From contig NZ_JNYE01000045.1 of NCBI RefSeq assembly GCF_000717185.1, positions 1-64,000 of the forward strand: DNA of 64,000 bases, written 5' to 3'. Source of the DNA: Kitasatospora phosalacinea (GTDB taxonomy: Bacteria; Actinomycetota; Actinomycetes; Streptomycetales; Streptomycetaceae). The notes below the pieces were generated by a model. It did no database searches, was not told where the DNA came from, and was given only the letters and a program-made list of their open reading frames with translations. The number at the start of each line of letters is the position of its first letter. Positions within the stretch are counted from its first letter, which is position 1. Position numbers and translations under genes: made by a program. Of the stretch, positions 33,065 to 41,812 are shown piece by piece.

Positions 33065-35260
33065 TCACCCCCGGACGGCGAGGACGAGCGGGAGCACGGC
33101 GGTGGCCCCGGCCTGGCGGAGCATGCGGGCCGCCACCGTCAGCGTCCAGCCCGAGTCCACCAGGTCGTCGACCAGGAGGACCGGGCCCGGTGCGGCGGCC
33201 AGGGACTCGGCCAGGCCCGGCGGGAGGGTGAGCGCCCCGGCGACCGAGCGCAGCCGTTGGGCGCTGTTACTGCGCGGGCCGTGCGGCGGCTCCCCGGTGG
33301 CGTACTCGACCCGGCCGAGCAGCGGCATCCGGCCGATCGTGGCCAGGCCGCCCGCCAGGTCGGAGAGCAGCCGGGGGCGGGTGGAGGAGTCGAGCGCGAC
33401 GACCCCGACCGGGCGGTCGAGCCGCTGGCCGTCCGCCCCGGCCGGCCCGGCCCAGCCGCCGGGGCCGCGGGCCCAGTCCGCCACCACCCCGACCATCGCG
33501 TCCAGCACCTCGCGCGGCAGCGGGCCGTCCGGGGAGCGCTCGTCCAGCAGCGAGCGCAGGCGGCCGCCCCAGCCGATGTCGGACAGCCGCCCCAGGGCGC
33601 GCCCCGGCTCGGCCTGCTGGGTGACGGGGATCCGGCCCTTGAGCGGGACGCCCAGGGATTCCATGCCGGTGGGCCACATCCGCCTGGTCTCGAAGGAGAC
33701 GCCGGGGCGGCCGAGCGCGGCCCGGGCCGCGTCCAGCGCCCCGGCGGAGACCTCCGCGGAGTGCCGGGGCGGGGCGCAGCGGTCGCACCTGCCGCACGGG
33801 ACGGCCTCGGGGTCGTCGAGCTGGCGGCGCAGGAACTCCATCCGGCAGCCCCCGGTGGCCACGTACTCCCGCATCGCCTGCTGCTCGGCCTCGCGGGCCC
33901 GGGCGACCTTGGCGTACCGCGCGGCGTCGTACTGCCAGGATTCGCCGGTGGACTCCCAGCCGCCGCGCACCCGGCGGACCGCGCCGTCCACGTCGAGCAC
34001 CTTGAGCATGGTCTCCAGCCGGGTGCGGCGGAGGTCGACCGAGGTCTCCAGGGCGGCGGTGGAGAGCGGGCGGCCCGCCCCGGACAGCGCGTCCAGCGTG
34101 CGGCGGACCTGCTCCTCGGCGGGGAAGCCGATCGAGGCGAAGTACCGCCAGATCGCCTCGTCCTCCCGGCCGGGGAGCAGCAGGACCTCGGCCCGGTCCA
34201 CCCCGCGACCGGCCCGGCCGACCTGCTGGTAGTAGGCGATCGGGGAGCTCGGCGAACCGAGGTGCACCACGAAGCCGAGGTCCGGCTTGTCGAAGCCCAT
34301 GCCGAGCGCGGAGGTGGCGACCAGCGCCTTGACCCGGTTCTCCAGCAGCGCCGCCTCGGCCTCGCGGCGCTCCGCGTCCTCGGTCCGCCCGGAGTAGGAG
34401 GCGACCTGGTAGCCGCGCCCGCGCAGGAACTCGGTGACCTCCTCGGCGGCGGCCACCGTGAGGGTGTACACGATGCCGGAGCCCGGGAGGTCGGGCAGGT
34501 GGTCGGCGAGCCAGGCCAGCCGGTGCGCCGGGTCGGGCAGCGGCAGCACCGCCAGGCTGAGGCTCTCCCGGTCCAGCGGCCCGCGCAGCACCAGGGCCTG
34601 CGCGTCGCCCGCGCCGGTGCCGAGCTGCTCCGCGACGTCCGCGGTGACCCGGGCGTTCGCGGTCGCCGTGGTCGCCAGCACCGGGACGCCGGGGGAGAGC
34701 TCGGCGAGCATGGTGCGCAGCCGCCGGTAGTCGGGCCGGAAGTCGTGCCCCCAGTCGGAGATGCAGTGCGCCTCGTCCACCACCAGCAGGCCGGTGGAGG
34801 CGGCGAGCTTGGGCAGCACGTGGTCGCGGAAGTCGGGGTTGTTCAGCCGCTCCGGACTGACCAGGAGGACGTCGACCCGGCCGTCGGCGACCTCCTGCTG
34901 GATCTCCGACCACTCCTCGGGGTTGGCCGAGTTGATCGTCCGGGCGCGGATGCCCGCCCGGGCCGCCGAGTCGACCTGGTTGCGCATCAGGGCCAGGAGC
35001 GGGGAGACGATCACCGTCGGTCCGGCGCCGCGTTCGCGGAGCAGCGCCGTGGCGATGAAGTAGACGGCGGACTTGCCCCAGCCGGTGCGCTGGACGACCA
35101 GGGCGCGGCGGCTGTCCACCACCAGCGCCTCGATGGCCTTCCACTGGTCCTCGCGCAGGGCCGCGCCGGGGCCGGCGAGGTCGCGCAGCACGGCTTCCGC
35201 GGCGGCCCGGACGGCGTCGCGGTCGGCGGGGGTGGTCGGGTGGAGTTCGCGCGTCTGCAT
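33065..35260 (-). CDS. RecQ-family helicase with C-terminal phosphoribosyltransferase-like domain
   Basis: A 731-residue superfamily 2 helicase. Motif I is QRTGWGKSAVYF, motif II VDEAHCISDWGHDFRPDY, and motif VI QQVGRAGRG. A zinc-binding region follows (GGCRMEFLRRQLDDP ... CGRCDRC), then instead of an HRDC domain there is a C-terminal part ending in GPVLLVDDLVDSGWTLTVAA, the PRPP-binding loop of a ComF/type-I phosphoribosyltransferase. ATG 35260 lies a few bases after TATCCAT, a possible -10 of a leaderless mRNA; an in-frame ATG eight codons upstream is possible. It is divergent from DUF4192. RecQ normally unwinds 3' to 5'; the role of the added domain is unknown. Confidence 0.88.
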   Translation of the reverse strand: MQTRELHPTTPADRDAVRAAAEAVLRDLAGPGAALREDQWKAIEALVVDSRRALVVQRTGWGKSAVYFIATALLRERGAGPTVIVSPLLALMRNQVDSAARAGIRARTINSANPEEWSEIQQEVADGRVDVLLVSPERLNNPDFRDHVLPKLAASTGLLVVDEAHCISDWGHDFRPDYRRLRTMLAELSPGVPVLATTATANARVTADVAEQLGTGAGDAQALVLRGPLDRESLSLAVLPLPDPAHRLAWLADHLPDLPGSGIVYTLTVAAAEEVTEFLRGRGYQVASYSGRTEDAERREAEAALLENRVKALVATSALGMGFDKPDLGFVVHLGSPSSPIAYYQQVGRAGRGVDRAEVLLLPGREDEAIWRYFASIGFPAEEQVRRTLDALSGAGRPLSTAALETSVDLRRTRLETMLKVLDVDGAVRRVRGGWESTGESWQYDAARYAKVARAREAEQQAMREYVATGGCRMEFLRRQLDDPEAVPCGRCDRCAPPRHSAEVSAGALDAARAALGRPGVSFETRRMWPTGMESLGVPLKGRIPVTQQAEPGRALGRLSDIGWGGRLRSLLDERSPDGPLPREVLDAMVGVVADWARGPGGWAGPAGADGQRLDRPVGVVALDSSTRPRLLSDLAGGLATIGRMPLLGRVEYATGEPPHGPRSNSAQRLRSVAGALTLPPGLAESLAAAPGPVLLVDDLVDSGWTLTVAARMLRQAGATAVLPLVLAVRG

Positions 35261-35306
35261 GGGGTCATGGATACCGTGCGGCACGGACGGACCGCGAATG
35301 ACCGGC

Positions 35307-35414
35307 TGTGGACAGGGTGGCGTTCATCGGTTGATCTGCTGTCAAATCGCCGGGAAGACCATGAACCATGGGCCATTCGGGTGAGTGGATGCTGAACCCC
35401 CCGACTTATCCACA
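35307..35414. promoter_or_regulatory. two DnaA-box-like sites in recQ/DUF4192 spacer
   Basis: TTATCCACA at 35406-35414 is an exact canonical DnaA box, and TGTGGACAG at 35307-35315 is the reverse complement of a one-mismatch box (CTGTCCACA versus TTGTCCACA). They are ~100 bp apart in the 206-bp divergent spacer. Whether DnaA binds is inference. Confidence 0.4.
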
Positions 35415-35466
35415 AGCTAGGGCGAATTTTCCGCAGTCGGGCGCGATCCGGTCCAAGCTTTCCGCC

Positions 35467-37074
35467 ATGACCGCAGACGACCGCACCACCACCCCCGTCC
35501 CCAACCCCGGCCACCTGCCCGTCCGGCTGCGCGGCCCCGCCGACATGGCGGAGATGCTGCCGTACCTGCTCGGCTTCTTCCCCGACGACAGCATCGTCGC
35601 GGTGGGCCTGCAGGGCTCCGCGCTCGACCAGGGCGGCGTGATCCGGATCGACATCCCGGAGGATCCCGCCTGCTGGGAGCGCACCGCGGAGGAGGCCGCC
35701 CGGCTCCTGGTCGAGCTGTCCGAACAGCGCGACCGCCGCCCCGTCCAAGTCCTGCTGTACCTGTGCCGGGACCCTGCCGACGGCGCCCGCGCGTCCGAGG
35801 ACGGGCCCGCCGTGCTGGCGCGGCTCCGCCCGCTGGCCGCCGCGCTCGCCCGGGCCTTCCGGGACGAGCAGGTGGCCGTCAAGGAGTCGCTGTGCGTCTC
35901 CGCCGGCCGCTGGTGGTCCTTCCTGTGCACCGAGGCCGACTGCTGCCCGCCGGGCGGCACCCCGGTCCGGGCGGCCCACCAACCGAGCCCGCTCGCCGTG
36001 GCCGCCACGTTCGCGGGGCTCGCCCCGCGGGGCAGCCGCAAGGCGATCGTGGCCGGGCTGGCCCCGGTGGGCCCGCCGGGCTCCGAGGTCCAGCGCCGGG
36101 CCCTGGAGGACGCCGGGCCGCCCTTCATCCGCGAGCTGGCCGGGCCCGGCGGCCGGGTCGCGGCCGTCGAGCGCACCGCCGGGCTGCTCGCCGAGGCGAT
36201 GGCCGAATTCCGCGCCGGAGCCCGCGAGTTGGACAGCACCCGCACCGCCAGACTGCTGATCGGCATGCAGGACAAACTCGGCCGGGACCGCGCCGCCGAG
36301 TACGCCGAGCCCGACGAACTCGCCGCCGCCCAACGGCTGTGGCGGTTCCTGATCCAACGCTGCGTCGACCCGTTCGGACACCTCGCCGCCCCACCGATGA
36401 CCTTGCTGGCCTGGACGTCCTGGCTGGCGGGAGACTCGGCCACGGCCCGGATCGTGCTGGCCAGGGCACTGGAGCTGGAGCCGGACTACACCCTGGCCCG
36501 GCTCCTCTACGAATCACTGAACTGCGGCATCGCCCCGGAAGCCCTGCTCCGGGTGGTCCGCCGCGAGCGCACGGCCCGCCTGCGGGACGGGCAACCCCCG
36601 CACCTGGCGGAGCTCCCGCCGGGAGCGCCCCCGGAAGCCCCCGCCGCCCCGGCGGGAACCGGAGACGGAGCGACCGTCACGGACGACACCGCTCCGCGGC
36701 AGTCGGACAGGGCCTCCAGCCGACGGGAGCCGGTCCCCGGGCCGGGCGGGCCGCCCGCCGGACCTCGCCCCGGCGGCACCGGGGAGATCCGCCCGGGGAC
36801 GGAGACGAAGTCTGAGCCGGGGACGGGGACGGAGACGAAGTCTGAGCCGGGGACGGGGACGGAGACGAAGTCTGAGCCGGGGACCCCCTACCGGTCCGGC
36901 GGACGGGCCGTCGGCCGGACCGGCCTGCCGGGCCGAGCGGGGGCGCGGTACGCACCCCCGGCGAGTCGTTCCGGCGGGCGTACGGGTCCGGCAGGTCCGG
37001 CCGCACCGAAGCCGACACACGATCGGAGACTGACATGCGAACCCTCGACCCGCGGCTGCGCGGTGGTCGGCTAG
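35467..37074 (+). CDS. DUF4192 domain protein with repeat-containing tail
   Basis: A 535-residue protein. Residues ~15-390 form a DUF4192 domain (VRLRGPADMAEMLPYLLGFF, later LLAWTSWLAGDSATARIVLA), common in actinobacteria and of unknown function. The C-terminal ~145 residues are disordered, with three copies of GTGTETKSEP encoded by a perfect 30-bp tandem repeat. ATG 35467 is taken because it starts the conserved N-terminus; a longer frame exists upstream. The stop overlaps by 4 bp the 3' end of the convergent iminopeptidase-like gene. Confidence 0.82.
   Translation: MTADDRTTTPVPNPGHLPVRLRGPADMAEMLPYLLGFFPDDSIVAVGLQGSALDQGGVIRIDIPEDPACWERTAEEAARLLVELSEQRDRRPVQVLLYLCRDPADGARASEDGPAVLARLRPLAAALARAFRDEQVAVKESLCVSAGRWWSFLCTEADCCPPGGTPVRAAHQPSPLAVAATFAGLAPRGSRKAIVAGLAPVGPPGSEVQRRALEDAGPPFIRELAGPGGRVAAVERTAGLLAEAMAEFRAGARELDSTRTARLLIGMQDKLGRDRAAEYAEPDELAAAQRLWRFLIQRCVDPFGHLAAPPMTLLAWTSWLAGDSATARIVLARALELEPDYTLARLLYESLNCGIAPEALLRVVRRERTARLRDGQPPHLAELPPGAPPEAPAAPAGTGDGATVTDDTAPRQSDRASSRREPVPGPGGPPAGPRPGGTGEIRPGTETKSEPGTGTETKSEPGTGTETKSEPGTPYRSGGRAVGRTGLPGRAGARYAPPASRSGGRTGPAGPAAPKPTHDRRLTCEPSTRGCAVVG
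36801..36884. repeat. 30-bp in-frame tandem repeat (2.8 copies)
   Basis: The unit beginning GGAGACGAAGTCTGAGCCGG occupies 36801-36830 and 36831-36860 identically, then 36861-36884 partially. It is within the DUF4192 gene, encodes ten residues per unit, and has a lower GC content than the gene around it. Confidence 0.9.
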
Positions 37075-38384
37075 ACCTCGCCGCGCGCCATCCGGATCAG
37101 CCGGTCCAGCACCGCCCGACCACTGGTCCGGACGCCGTCGTGCTCCCACTCGTTGGTGACCCAGACCCGGGTGCCGGCCACCGCGTCCGCGGTCTCCAGC
37201 GAGTGCGCCGTGTCCACGTACATGTCGTCGTGGTACACCGCCGCGTACACCGGCACCTGGTTCGACGCCAGGCGCGGCAGGTCGTACAGGTCGGGCCAGT
37301 CGGTGCGCTCCGCCAGCAGCTGCGCCGTCTCGCGGAGCGGCTGCAGCGCCGGGTCGGTCTCGAACATCCAGGGGTGGATCATCTCGCCGGTGAGCAGCAC
37401 CGGCCCGTCCCCGGCCAGCGCCGCCTCGGCGTCGAACTCGGGGAACTCCTTGCGCACCCGCTCCGCCGACCAGTCGGTGGCCCCGGCGTCGACCGAGCGC
37501 TGCCCGTAGATCGACTCGTGCAGGACGGCGTACAGGGGGTTCTGCGCGAAGGACAGGTGCGACTGCGCCCCGGCCAGGAAGGTGTCGGAGAGCTCCGGTC
37601 CGTCCGGCCCCTCCACCCAGGCCTCCTCCAGCAGGTAGTGCAGGACGTAGGAGCCGGAGCCGCTGCCCAGCAGGATGCCCAGCGCCTGGAACGCCTGGAC
37701 GGTCAGCGTCCCGCCGCCGGGAAGGGGCGCGGGCCGTTCCAGCAGGTGCGCAGCGATTCGCCGTACTGCCGCCACGTCCTGGGGGAAGCGCGCGTAGTGT
37801 CCGGCGTTCTTGCGGGCGACGCGCGGGTAGGCCGCGCGGTAGACCTCGTCCGCCGAGCGGCGCAGCCCGGCCAGACCGCCGGTGACGAAGGCCTCGCGCA
37901 GGTGCTCCGGGGCCAGCGAGAGGTAGGTCAGGGTGCAGAAGCCGCCGAAGCTCTGCCCGAGCAGGCTCCACACGCCGTCCTCGCCGAGCAGTTGGCGGCG
38001 GATCAGTTCGGCGTCCCGGACGATCGAGTCGGCCCGGAAGTGCGCCAGGTACTCGGCCTGCTGCCGGGCGTCGCCGCGCCGGGCCAGGGTCTGGCGGTTG
38101 GCGGGGGTGGAACGGCCGGTGCCGCGCTGGTCCAGCAGCAGCACCCGGTGGTCGTCGAGCGCCCGGTCCAGCCAGCCGTCCCGGCCCATCGGGCGGTTGG
38201 CCTTCCCGCCGGGTCCGCCCTGCAGGTACACCAGCCACGGCAGTTCGTCGTGCTCGCGTCCGGCGGCCACCACCTCGCGGGCGTAGACCTCGATCGTCTC
38301 GCCGCCGGGGGCACCGTGGTCCAGCGGCACCCGGAAGAGGTGGTCGGTGGTGACGATTCCGGGGATGCGGCTGAGGGAGGACAT
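37071..38384 (-). CDS. alpha/beta-hydrolase, proline iminopeptidase-like (S33)
   Basis: A 437-residue serine hydrolase. The oxyanion/HGGPG-type segment is LVYLQGGPGGKANRPMGR, the nucleophile is in LLGQSFGGFCTL, and LLLDQRGTGRSTP is the usual S33 DQRGxGxS signature. The C-terminal acid and His are likely in GTRVWVTNEWEHDGVR. Such enzymes remove N-terminal proline or other residues from peptides. No signal peptide, so cytoplasmic. AGGAG precedes the ATG. Confidence 0.88.
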   Translation of the reverse strand: MSSLSRIPGIVTTDHLFRVPLDHGAPGGETIEVYAREVVAAGREHDELPWLVYLQGGPGGKANRPMGRDGWLDRALDDHRVLLLDQRGTGRSTPANRQTLARRGDARQQAEYLAHFRADSIVRDAELIRRQLLGEDGVWSLLGQSFGGFCTLTYLSLAPEHLREAFVTGGLAGLRRSADEVYRAAYPRVARKNAGHYARFPQDVAAVRRIAAHLLERPAPLPGGGTLTVQAFQALGILLGSGSGSYVLHYLLEEAWVEGPDGPELSDTFLAGAQSHLSFAQNPLYAVLHESIYGQRSVDAGATDWSAERVRKEFPEFDAEAALAGDGPVLLTGEMIHPWMFETDPALQPLRETAQLLAERTDWPDLYDLPRLASNQVPVYAAVYHDDMYVDTAHSLETADAVAGTRVWVTNEWEHDGVRTSGRAVLDRLIRMARGEV

Positions 38385-38968
38385 GCAACTCCTAGGTGCG
38401 AGCTGGTCACGGGCTGGTCGCGGCGTCGAACGCCGGGGTCACCGGTGCGCCCGCCGTCGCCCTCGCACCGTATCCTGACGTCGGACAGGAGCCGCCGGGG
38501 GGCGGCCGCCAGGTGCGGACAACCCCGGACGGAGCCACGACACAGCGGGCGCCCCGGGTGTCGGTCGCGGAGCACCGAACGACCATCGGCTCGCGGCCGC
38601 CTCCGACCGGACGTCCGCCGGACGGGCGTGACCTGGGGCAGGTGTGGTGCGTTCAATCTGCGGAACGCCACCACCCGAACCGGCACCGCCCGAACCGGCA
38701 CCGCCCGAACCAGCACCGCCGGACCGACCACGGCAGGGCCGACCGTCTGGGGCACCGGCCACGCGTCGTTCGACCCGGCGCGGCCGCTCCCCGGACGGCC
38801 CGGCGTCCGGGCCGGAACACCGTCCCGCCCGGGGCGGGGTGCCGGCGGTCCGGTCCGACCCGAGTCAGAGCCGCGTGTTCCGGCGGCAGAGCAGCACAGT
38901 CCGCGATCGAGCATGCTCGCGGCCGACCGAGCCCGCAGCCCTCGGCCGGTCGAGGGGAGGAGAGCCTG
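38385..38968. other. 584-bp divergent spacer with short tandem repeats
   Basis: No gene seen. It holds the iminopeptidase ribosome-binding site at the left and a 15-bp tandem repeat (38675-38719). The last 15 bases carry GGGGAGGAG, the ribosome-binding site of the debranching-like gene. A coding frame extends through it on the plus strand but looks compositionally random. Confidence 0.6.
38675..38719. repeat. 15-bp tandem repeat, three copies
   Basis: CCGAACCGGCACCGC at 38675-38689 and 38690-38704, and a one-base variant at 38705-38719. Confidence 0.85.
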
Positions 38969-41725
38969 GTGACCGACTCAAGGCCACCCCACGCAGCGCC
39001 CCAACCGCTGCCACCCACCAGCCCGCCGGTCCCCGGTGCCGCCCCGGTGCCGCCGACCCGCCCGGCCGGCCCTCCGACACCCCGTCAGGCGACTCCGCCG
39101 TACGGTACGCCGACCGGTCCCGCCCAGGGAACGGCCGGGCCGGGGCCGACGGTTCCCGGCACCCCTCCGTACGGCACACCCCTGTCCGGAACTCCGGCAC
39201 ACGGCGTCCCGGCACACGGCGTCCCGGCACACGGCGTCCCGATACACGGCACTCCGCCCCACGGCGCGCAGCCGGGCGCCGCCCGCCCGGCCCTCCACCC
39301 AGCCGCCCAGCCGTACGGGCCCCCGGCGGGCACGCCCCCGTACGGCACCCCCGCCGGAGGCACGCCGTACGGGCCCGGTGGCACCCCGCCGTACGGCACC
39401 GTGACCCGGCCGGCTCCGGGGCACCCGGCGGCCGGGCGCGGCGGCCCAGGTCCGAGGGCTGACCACCAGGCGGCTCCGGGTGGTGCACCCGGCAGCAGGT
39501 CGGAGCAGGTGGCGGGCGCGCCCACCGCCGGCCCGGCCCGGTCGACCGGCCAGGCGCCGCCACCGCGGCCGCAGCCCTCCGCCGCGCACGACGTCCTGTG
39601 CGTCAACGCCCCGGGCATGGCGGCCTCCGGCCCGGACGGCCAGCTGCGGGGTCAGGGCCTGCACGGCTTCTTCCGGCACGGCGTGCGCACCCTGGCCCGG
39701 ATGGAGCTGCGGCTGGGCGGCATGGAGCCGCTCCCGCTCCAGGGCACCCTGACGTCCGCGGCGGCGGCCCGGTTCGTCGGCTCCGTCCGGGTGCCGGGAG
39801 ACCTCGACCCGGATCCGGCGCTGACGGTCGAACGGCTCCGGCACGCCGACGGCGCGGAGACGGTGACGGTCCGCAACACGGGCGCCCGCCCGGCCCGGCT
39901 CCCGCTGGAGATCGCCCTCGGCACCGACCTCGGCCTGCTCACCGACATCGCCGCGGGCCGCCGATCGGCCGACCTGCCGGGCCAGGTCCAGTCCTCCGGC
40001 CTGCGCTGGGTCGGCCAGGGCCGGGCGGCCACCGTCAGCGCCCGTCCCTCGCCGCACGCGGTGCTGGCCGGTGCGGGCGTGCTGCGGTGGGACTTGGAGG
40101 TCCAGCCCGGCGCCCGCTGGTCGGTCGACCTCCGGGCCGAGCTGGAGACCCCGTCGACGGGGCGGCCCCCGACGGGCCGGGGCCCCGGCGTGCCGCTGCC
40201 CTGGTCCGAGCCCGAGATCAGGGCCGACGACCGCCGGGCCGCCCGCCTGGTCTCCCGCGCCCTGGACTCGCTGGGCGGCCTGCTGCTCGCCGACGCGGAC
40301 CGACCGACCGACCTCTACACCGCCTCCGGTGCCCCCTGGCGCTTCGGCCTCACCGCCGCCGACGCGCTCTGGGCCGCCAGGATGACCCTGCCGCTCGGCA
40401 CCCGGCTCGCCGCCGGGACCTTGCGGGCGGTCGCCCGCCGCCAGCACCAAGCGGTCCCGCAGAGCGCCGCGCCCGCACCCCGGCAGGCCGACGCGGCCCC
40501 GGGCGACGGCGCGTCGACCCCGGAAGGGGCCGGTGCGACCGGGCCGGTGCCCGGGGCCGCTCCGGGAGCGACCGGCGGGGCGAACCCGCCCGGCGGCGAG
40601 GCCGGTGCGGCGGCCCAGGCGCTGGACGGGGTGATCCCCGGCCCGCTGCGGCACGGCGGCCCCGAGCTGCCGGCCAGCTGCACCGCGACGGAGGCGACCC
40701 TGCTGTTCGTCACGGTGCTGGCCGAGGCCTGGCGCTGGGGCATGCCCCGGGCCGAGGTCGCCGAACTGCTCCCGGCGGCGGAGCGGGCGCTCGGCGCGCT
40801 GCGGGCGGCGGTGGTGGCGGAAGGGGCGGACGGCCCGGTCGGGTTCGTCGCCGACTTCGGGCGCCCGGCGGAGGAGCGCGCCGCGCGCCCCGGCCCGGCC
40901 CGGTGCGAAGTCCAGGCCCAGGCCCACCGGGCGGCCCTCCAGGGGGCCGACCTGCTCGACGCCTTCGACCGGCCCGGTGCGGAGCAGTGGCGCGCCTGGG
41001 CGGCCGAACTGAGGGAACGGTTCCGCGAGCAGTTCTGGATCGACGACCTGTCCGGTGGCCGTCCGGCCGCCGCCCTGCTGGCCCCGAACCGTCCGGTGCC
41101 GGCCATCGCCTCCACCCTGGTCCACCTCTTCGACCTGGGGCTGGCCGCGGAGGGTGAGCTGCACGAGGGTCTGCTCGACCGCGAGCAGACCAGGCTGCTG
41201 GCCCAGCGCCTGGTCACCCCGGAGCTCGACTGCAGTTGGGGCCTTCGCACCCTGAGCGCGAAGTCGCCCCGCTTCAACCCGCTCGGCCACCGCAGCGGTG
41301 CGGTCCGGGTCCAGGAGACCGCGCTCGCGGTGAGCGGTCTGGTGGACGCGGGCTTCGAGCGGGAGGCCGAAATACTGCTGGAGGGCCTGCTGGAGGCCTC
41401 CGTGCACTTCGAGGGCCGCCTGCCGGAGATGTACGCGGGCGAGCAGAAGGTCACCGACTGCCCGCCAGTCCCGCACCCGGCGGCCTGCCGTCCGGCCGCG
41501 GTCTCCGCGGCGGCGGCCGTCCACCTGGTGCTCTCGCTGGCGGGCGTCCGTCCTGACGTCCCGTCCGGGCGGGTCGCCACCCGCCCGGCGAGCACCGCCC
41601 CCCTGGGTGCACTGGAACTGACCGGCCTGCGGGTGGCCGGTGAGCCCTTCTCGGTCCGGGTCAGCCGGATCGGTGTCGCGGTCGTGGAGGAGGCGCCGTC
41701 GTTCCTGCAGCTCGCCGCCAGCTGA
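38969..41725 (+). CDS. glycogen-debranching-like protein with proline-rich N-terminus
   Basis: A 918-residue protein. Residues 1-210 are Pro/Gly/Thr-rich with PPYGTP and AHGVP repeats. Residues ~215-400 resemble the glycogen-debranching N-terminal domain (VLCVNAPGMAA, FFRHGVRTLARMELRLGGME). The rest is an alpha-helical (alpha/alpha)6-type region like the C-terminal amylo-1,6-glucosidase barrel (YTASGAPWRFGLTAADALWA, LDCSWGLRTLSAKSPRFNPL, PEMYAGEQ). Enzymatic activity on glycogen is inferred. GTG 38969 follows GGGGAGGAG. Confidence 0.82.
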   Translation: MTDSRPPHAAPQPLPPTSPPVPGAAPVPPTRPAGPPTPRQATPPYGTPTGPAQGTAGPGPTVPGTPPYGTPLSGTPAHGVPAHGVPAHGVPIHGTPPHGAQPGAARPALHPAAQPYGPPAGTPPYGTPAGGTPYGPGGTPPYGTVTRPAPGHPAAGRGGPGPRADHQAAPGGAPGSRSEQVAGAPTAGPARSTGQAPPPRPQPSAAHDVLCVNAPGMAASGPDGQLRGQGLHGFFRHGVRTLARMELRLGGMEPLPLQGTLTSAAAARFVGSVRVPGDLDPDPALTVERLRHADGAETVTVRNTGARPARLPLEIALGTDLGLLTDIAAGRRSADLPGQVQSSGLRWVGQGRAATVSARPSPHAVLAGAGVLRWDLEVQPGARWSVDLRAELETPSTGRPPTGRGPGVPLPWSEPEIRADDRRAARLVSRALDSLGGLLLADADRPTDLYTASGAPWRFGLTAADALWAARMTLPLGTRLAAGTLRAVARRQHQAVPQSAAPAPRQADAAPGDGASTPEGAGATGPVPGAAPGATGGANPPGGEAGAAAQALDGVIPGPLRHGGPELPASCTATEATLLFVTVLAEAWRWGMPRAEVAELLPAAERALGALRAAVVAEGADGPVGFVADFGRPAEERAARPGPARCEVQAQAHRAALQGADLLDAFDRPGAEQWRAWAAELRERFREQFWIDDLSGGRPAAALLAPNRPVPAIASTLVHLFDLGLAAEGELHEGLLDREQTRLLAQRLVTPELDCSWGLRTLSAKSPRFNPLGHRSGAVRVQETALAVSGLVDAGFEREAEILLEGLLEASVHFEGRLPEMYAGEQKVTDCPPVPHPAACRPAAVSAAAAVHLVLSLAGVRPDVPSGRVATRPASTAPLGALELTGLRVAGEPFSVRVSRIGVAVVEEAPSFLQLAAS
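39196..39240. repeat. 15-bp in-frame tandem repeat encoding AHGVP
   Basis: Three identical copies of GGCACACGGCGTCCC (39196-39210, 39211-39225, 39226-39240) followed by a degenerate fourth. It lies in the Pro-rich region of the debranching-like gene. Confidence 0.85.
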
Positions 41726-41780
41726 GCGCGCCCCGGCCGGGGCCGTCCACCGGGAAGGGGAAAAGCGCTGTGGTCTGTGA

Positions 41781-41802
41781 TTATCGTCAGAGAGACGACT
41801 AA
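41781..41802. promoter_or_regulatory. candidate operator before Nudix regulator gene
   Basis: TTATCGTCAGAGAGACGACTAA contains TCGTC-N5-GACGA flanked by TTA/TAA. It lies 11 bp upstream of the ATG in locally AT-rich DNA, as expected for autoregulation by an NrtR-type protein. The exact motif is not verified. Confidence 0.4.
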
Positions 41803-41812
41803 GATCGGCCGC

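Noticed and set aside
32866..35395. Long plus-strand open frame opposite recQ
   Set aside because: Antisense shadow of RecQ with low-complexity composition.
38396..38968. In-frame N-terminal extension of the debranching-like gene
   Set aside because: Random-looking Arg/Pro/Thr sequence covering tandem repeats; the GTG at 38969 has the ribosome-binding site.
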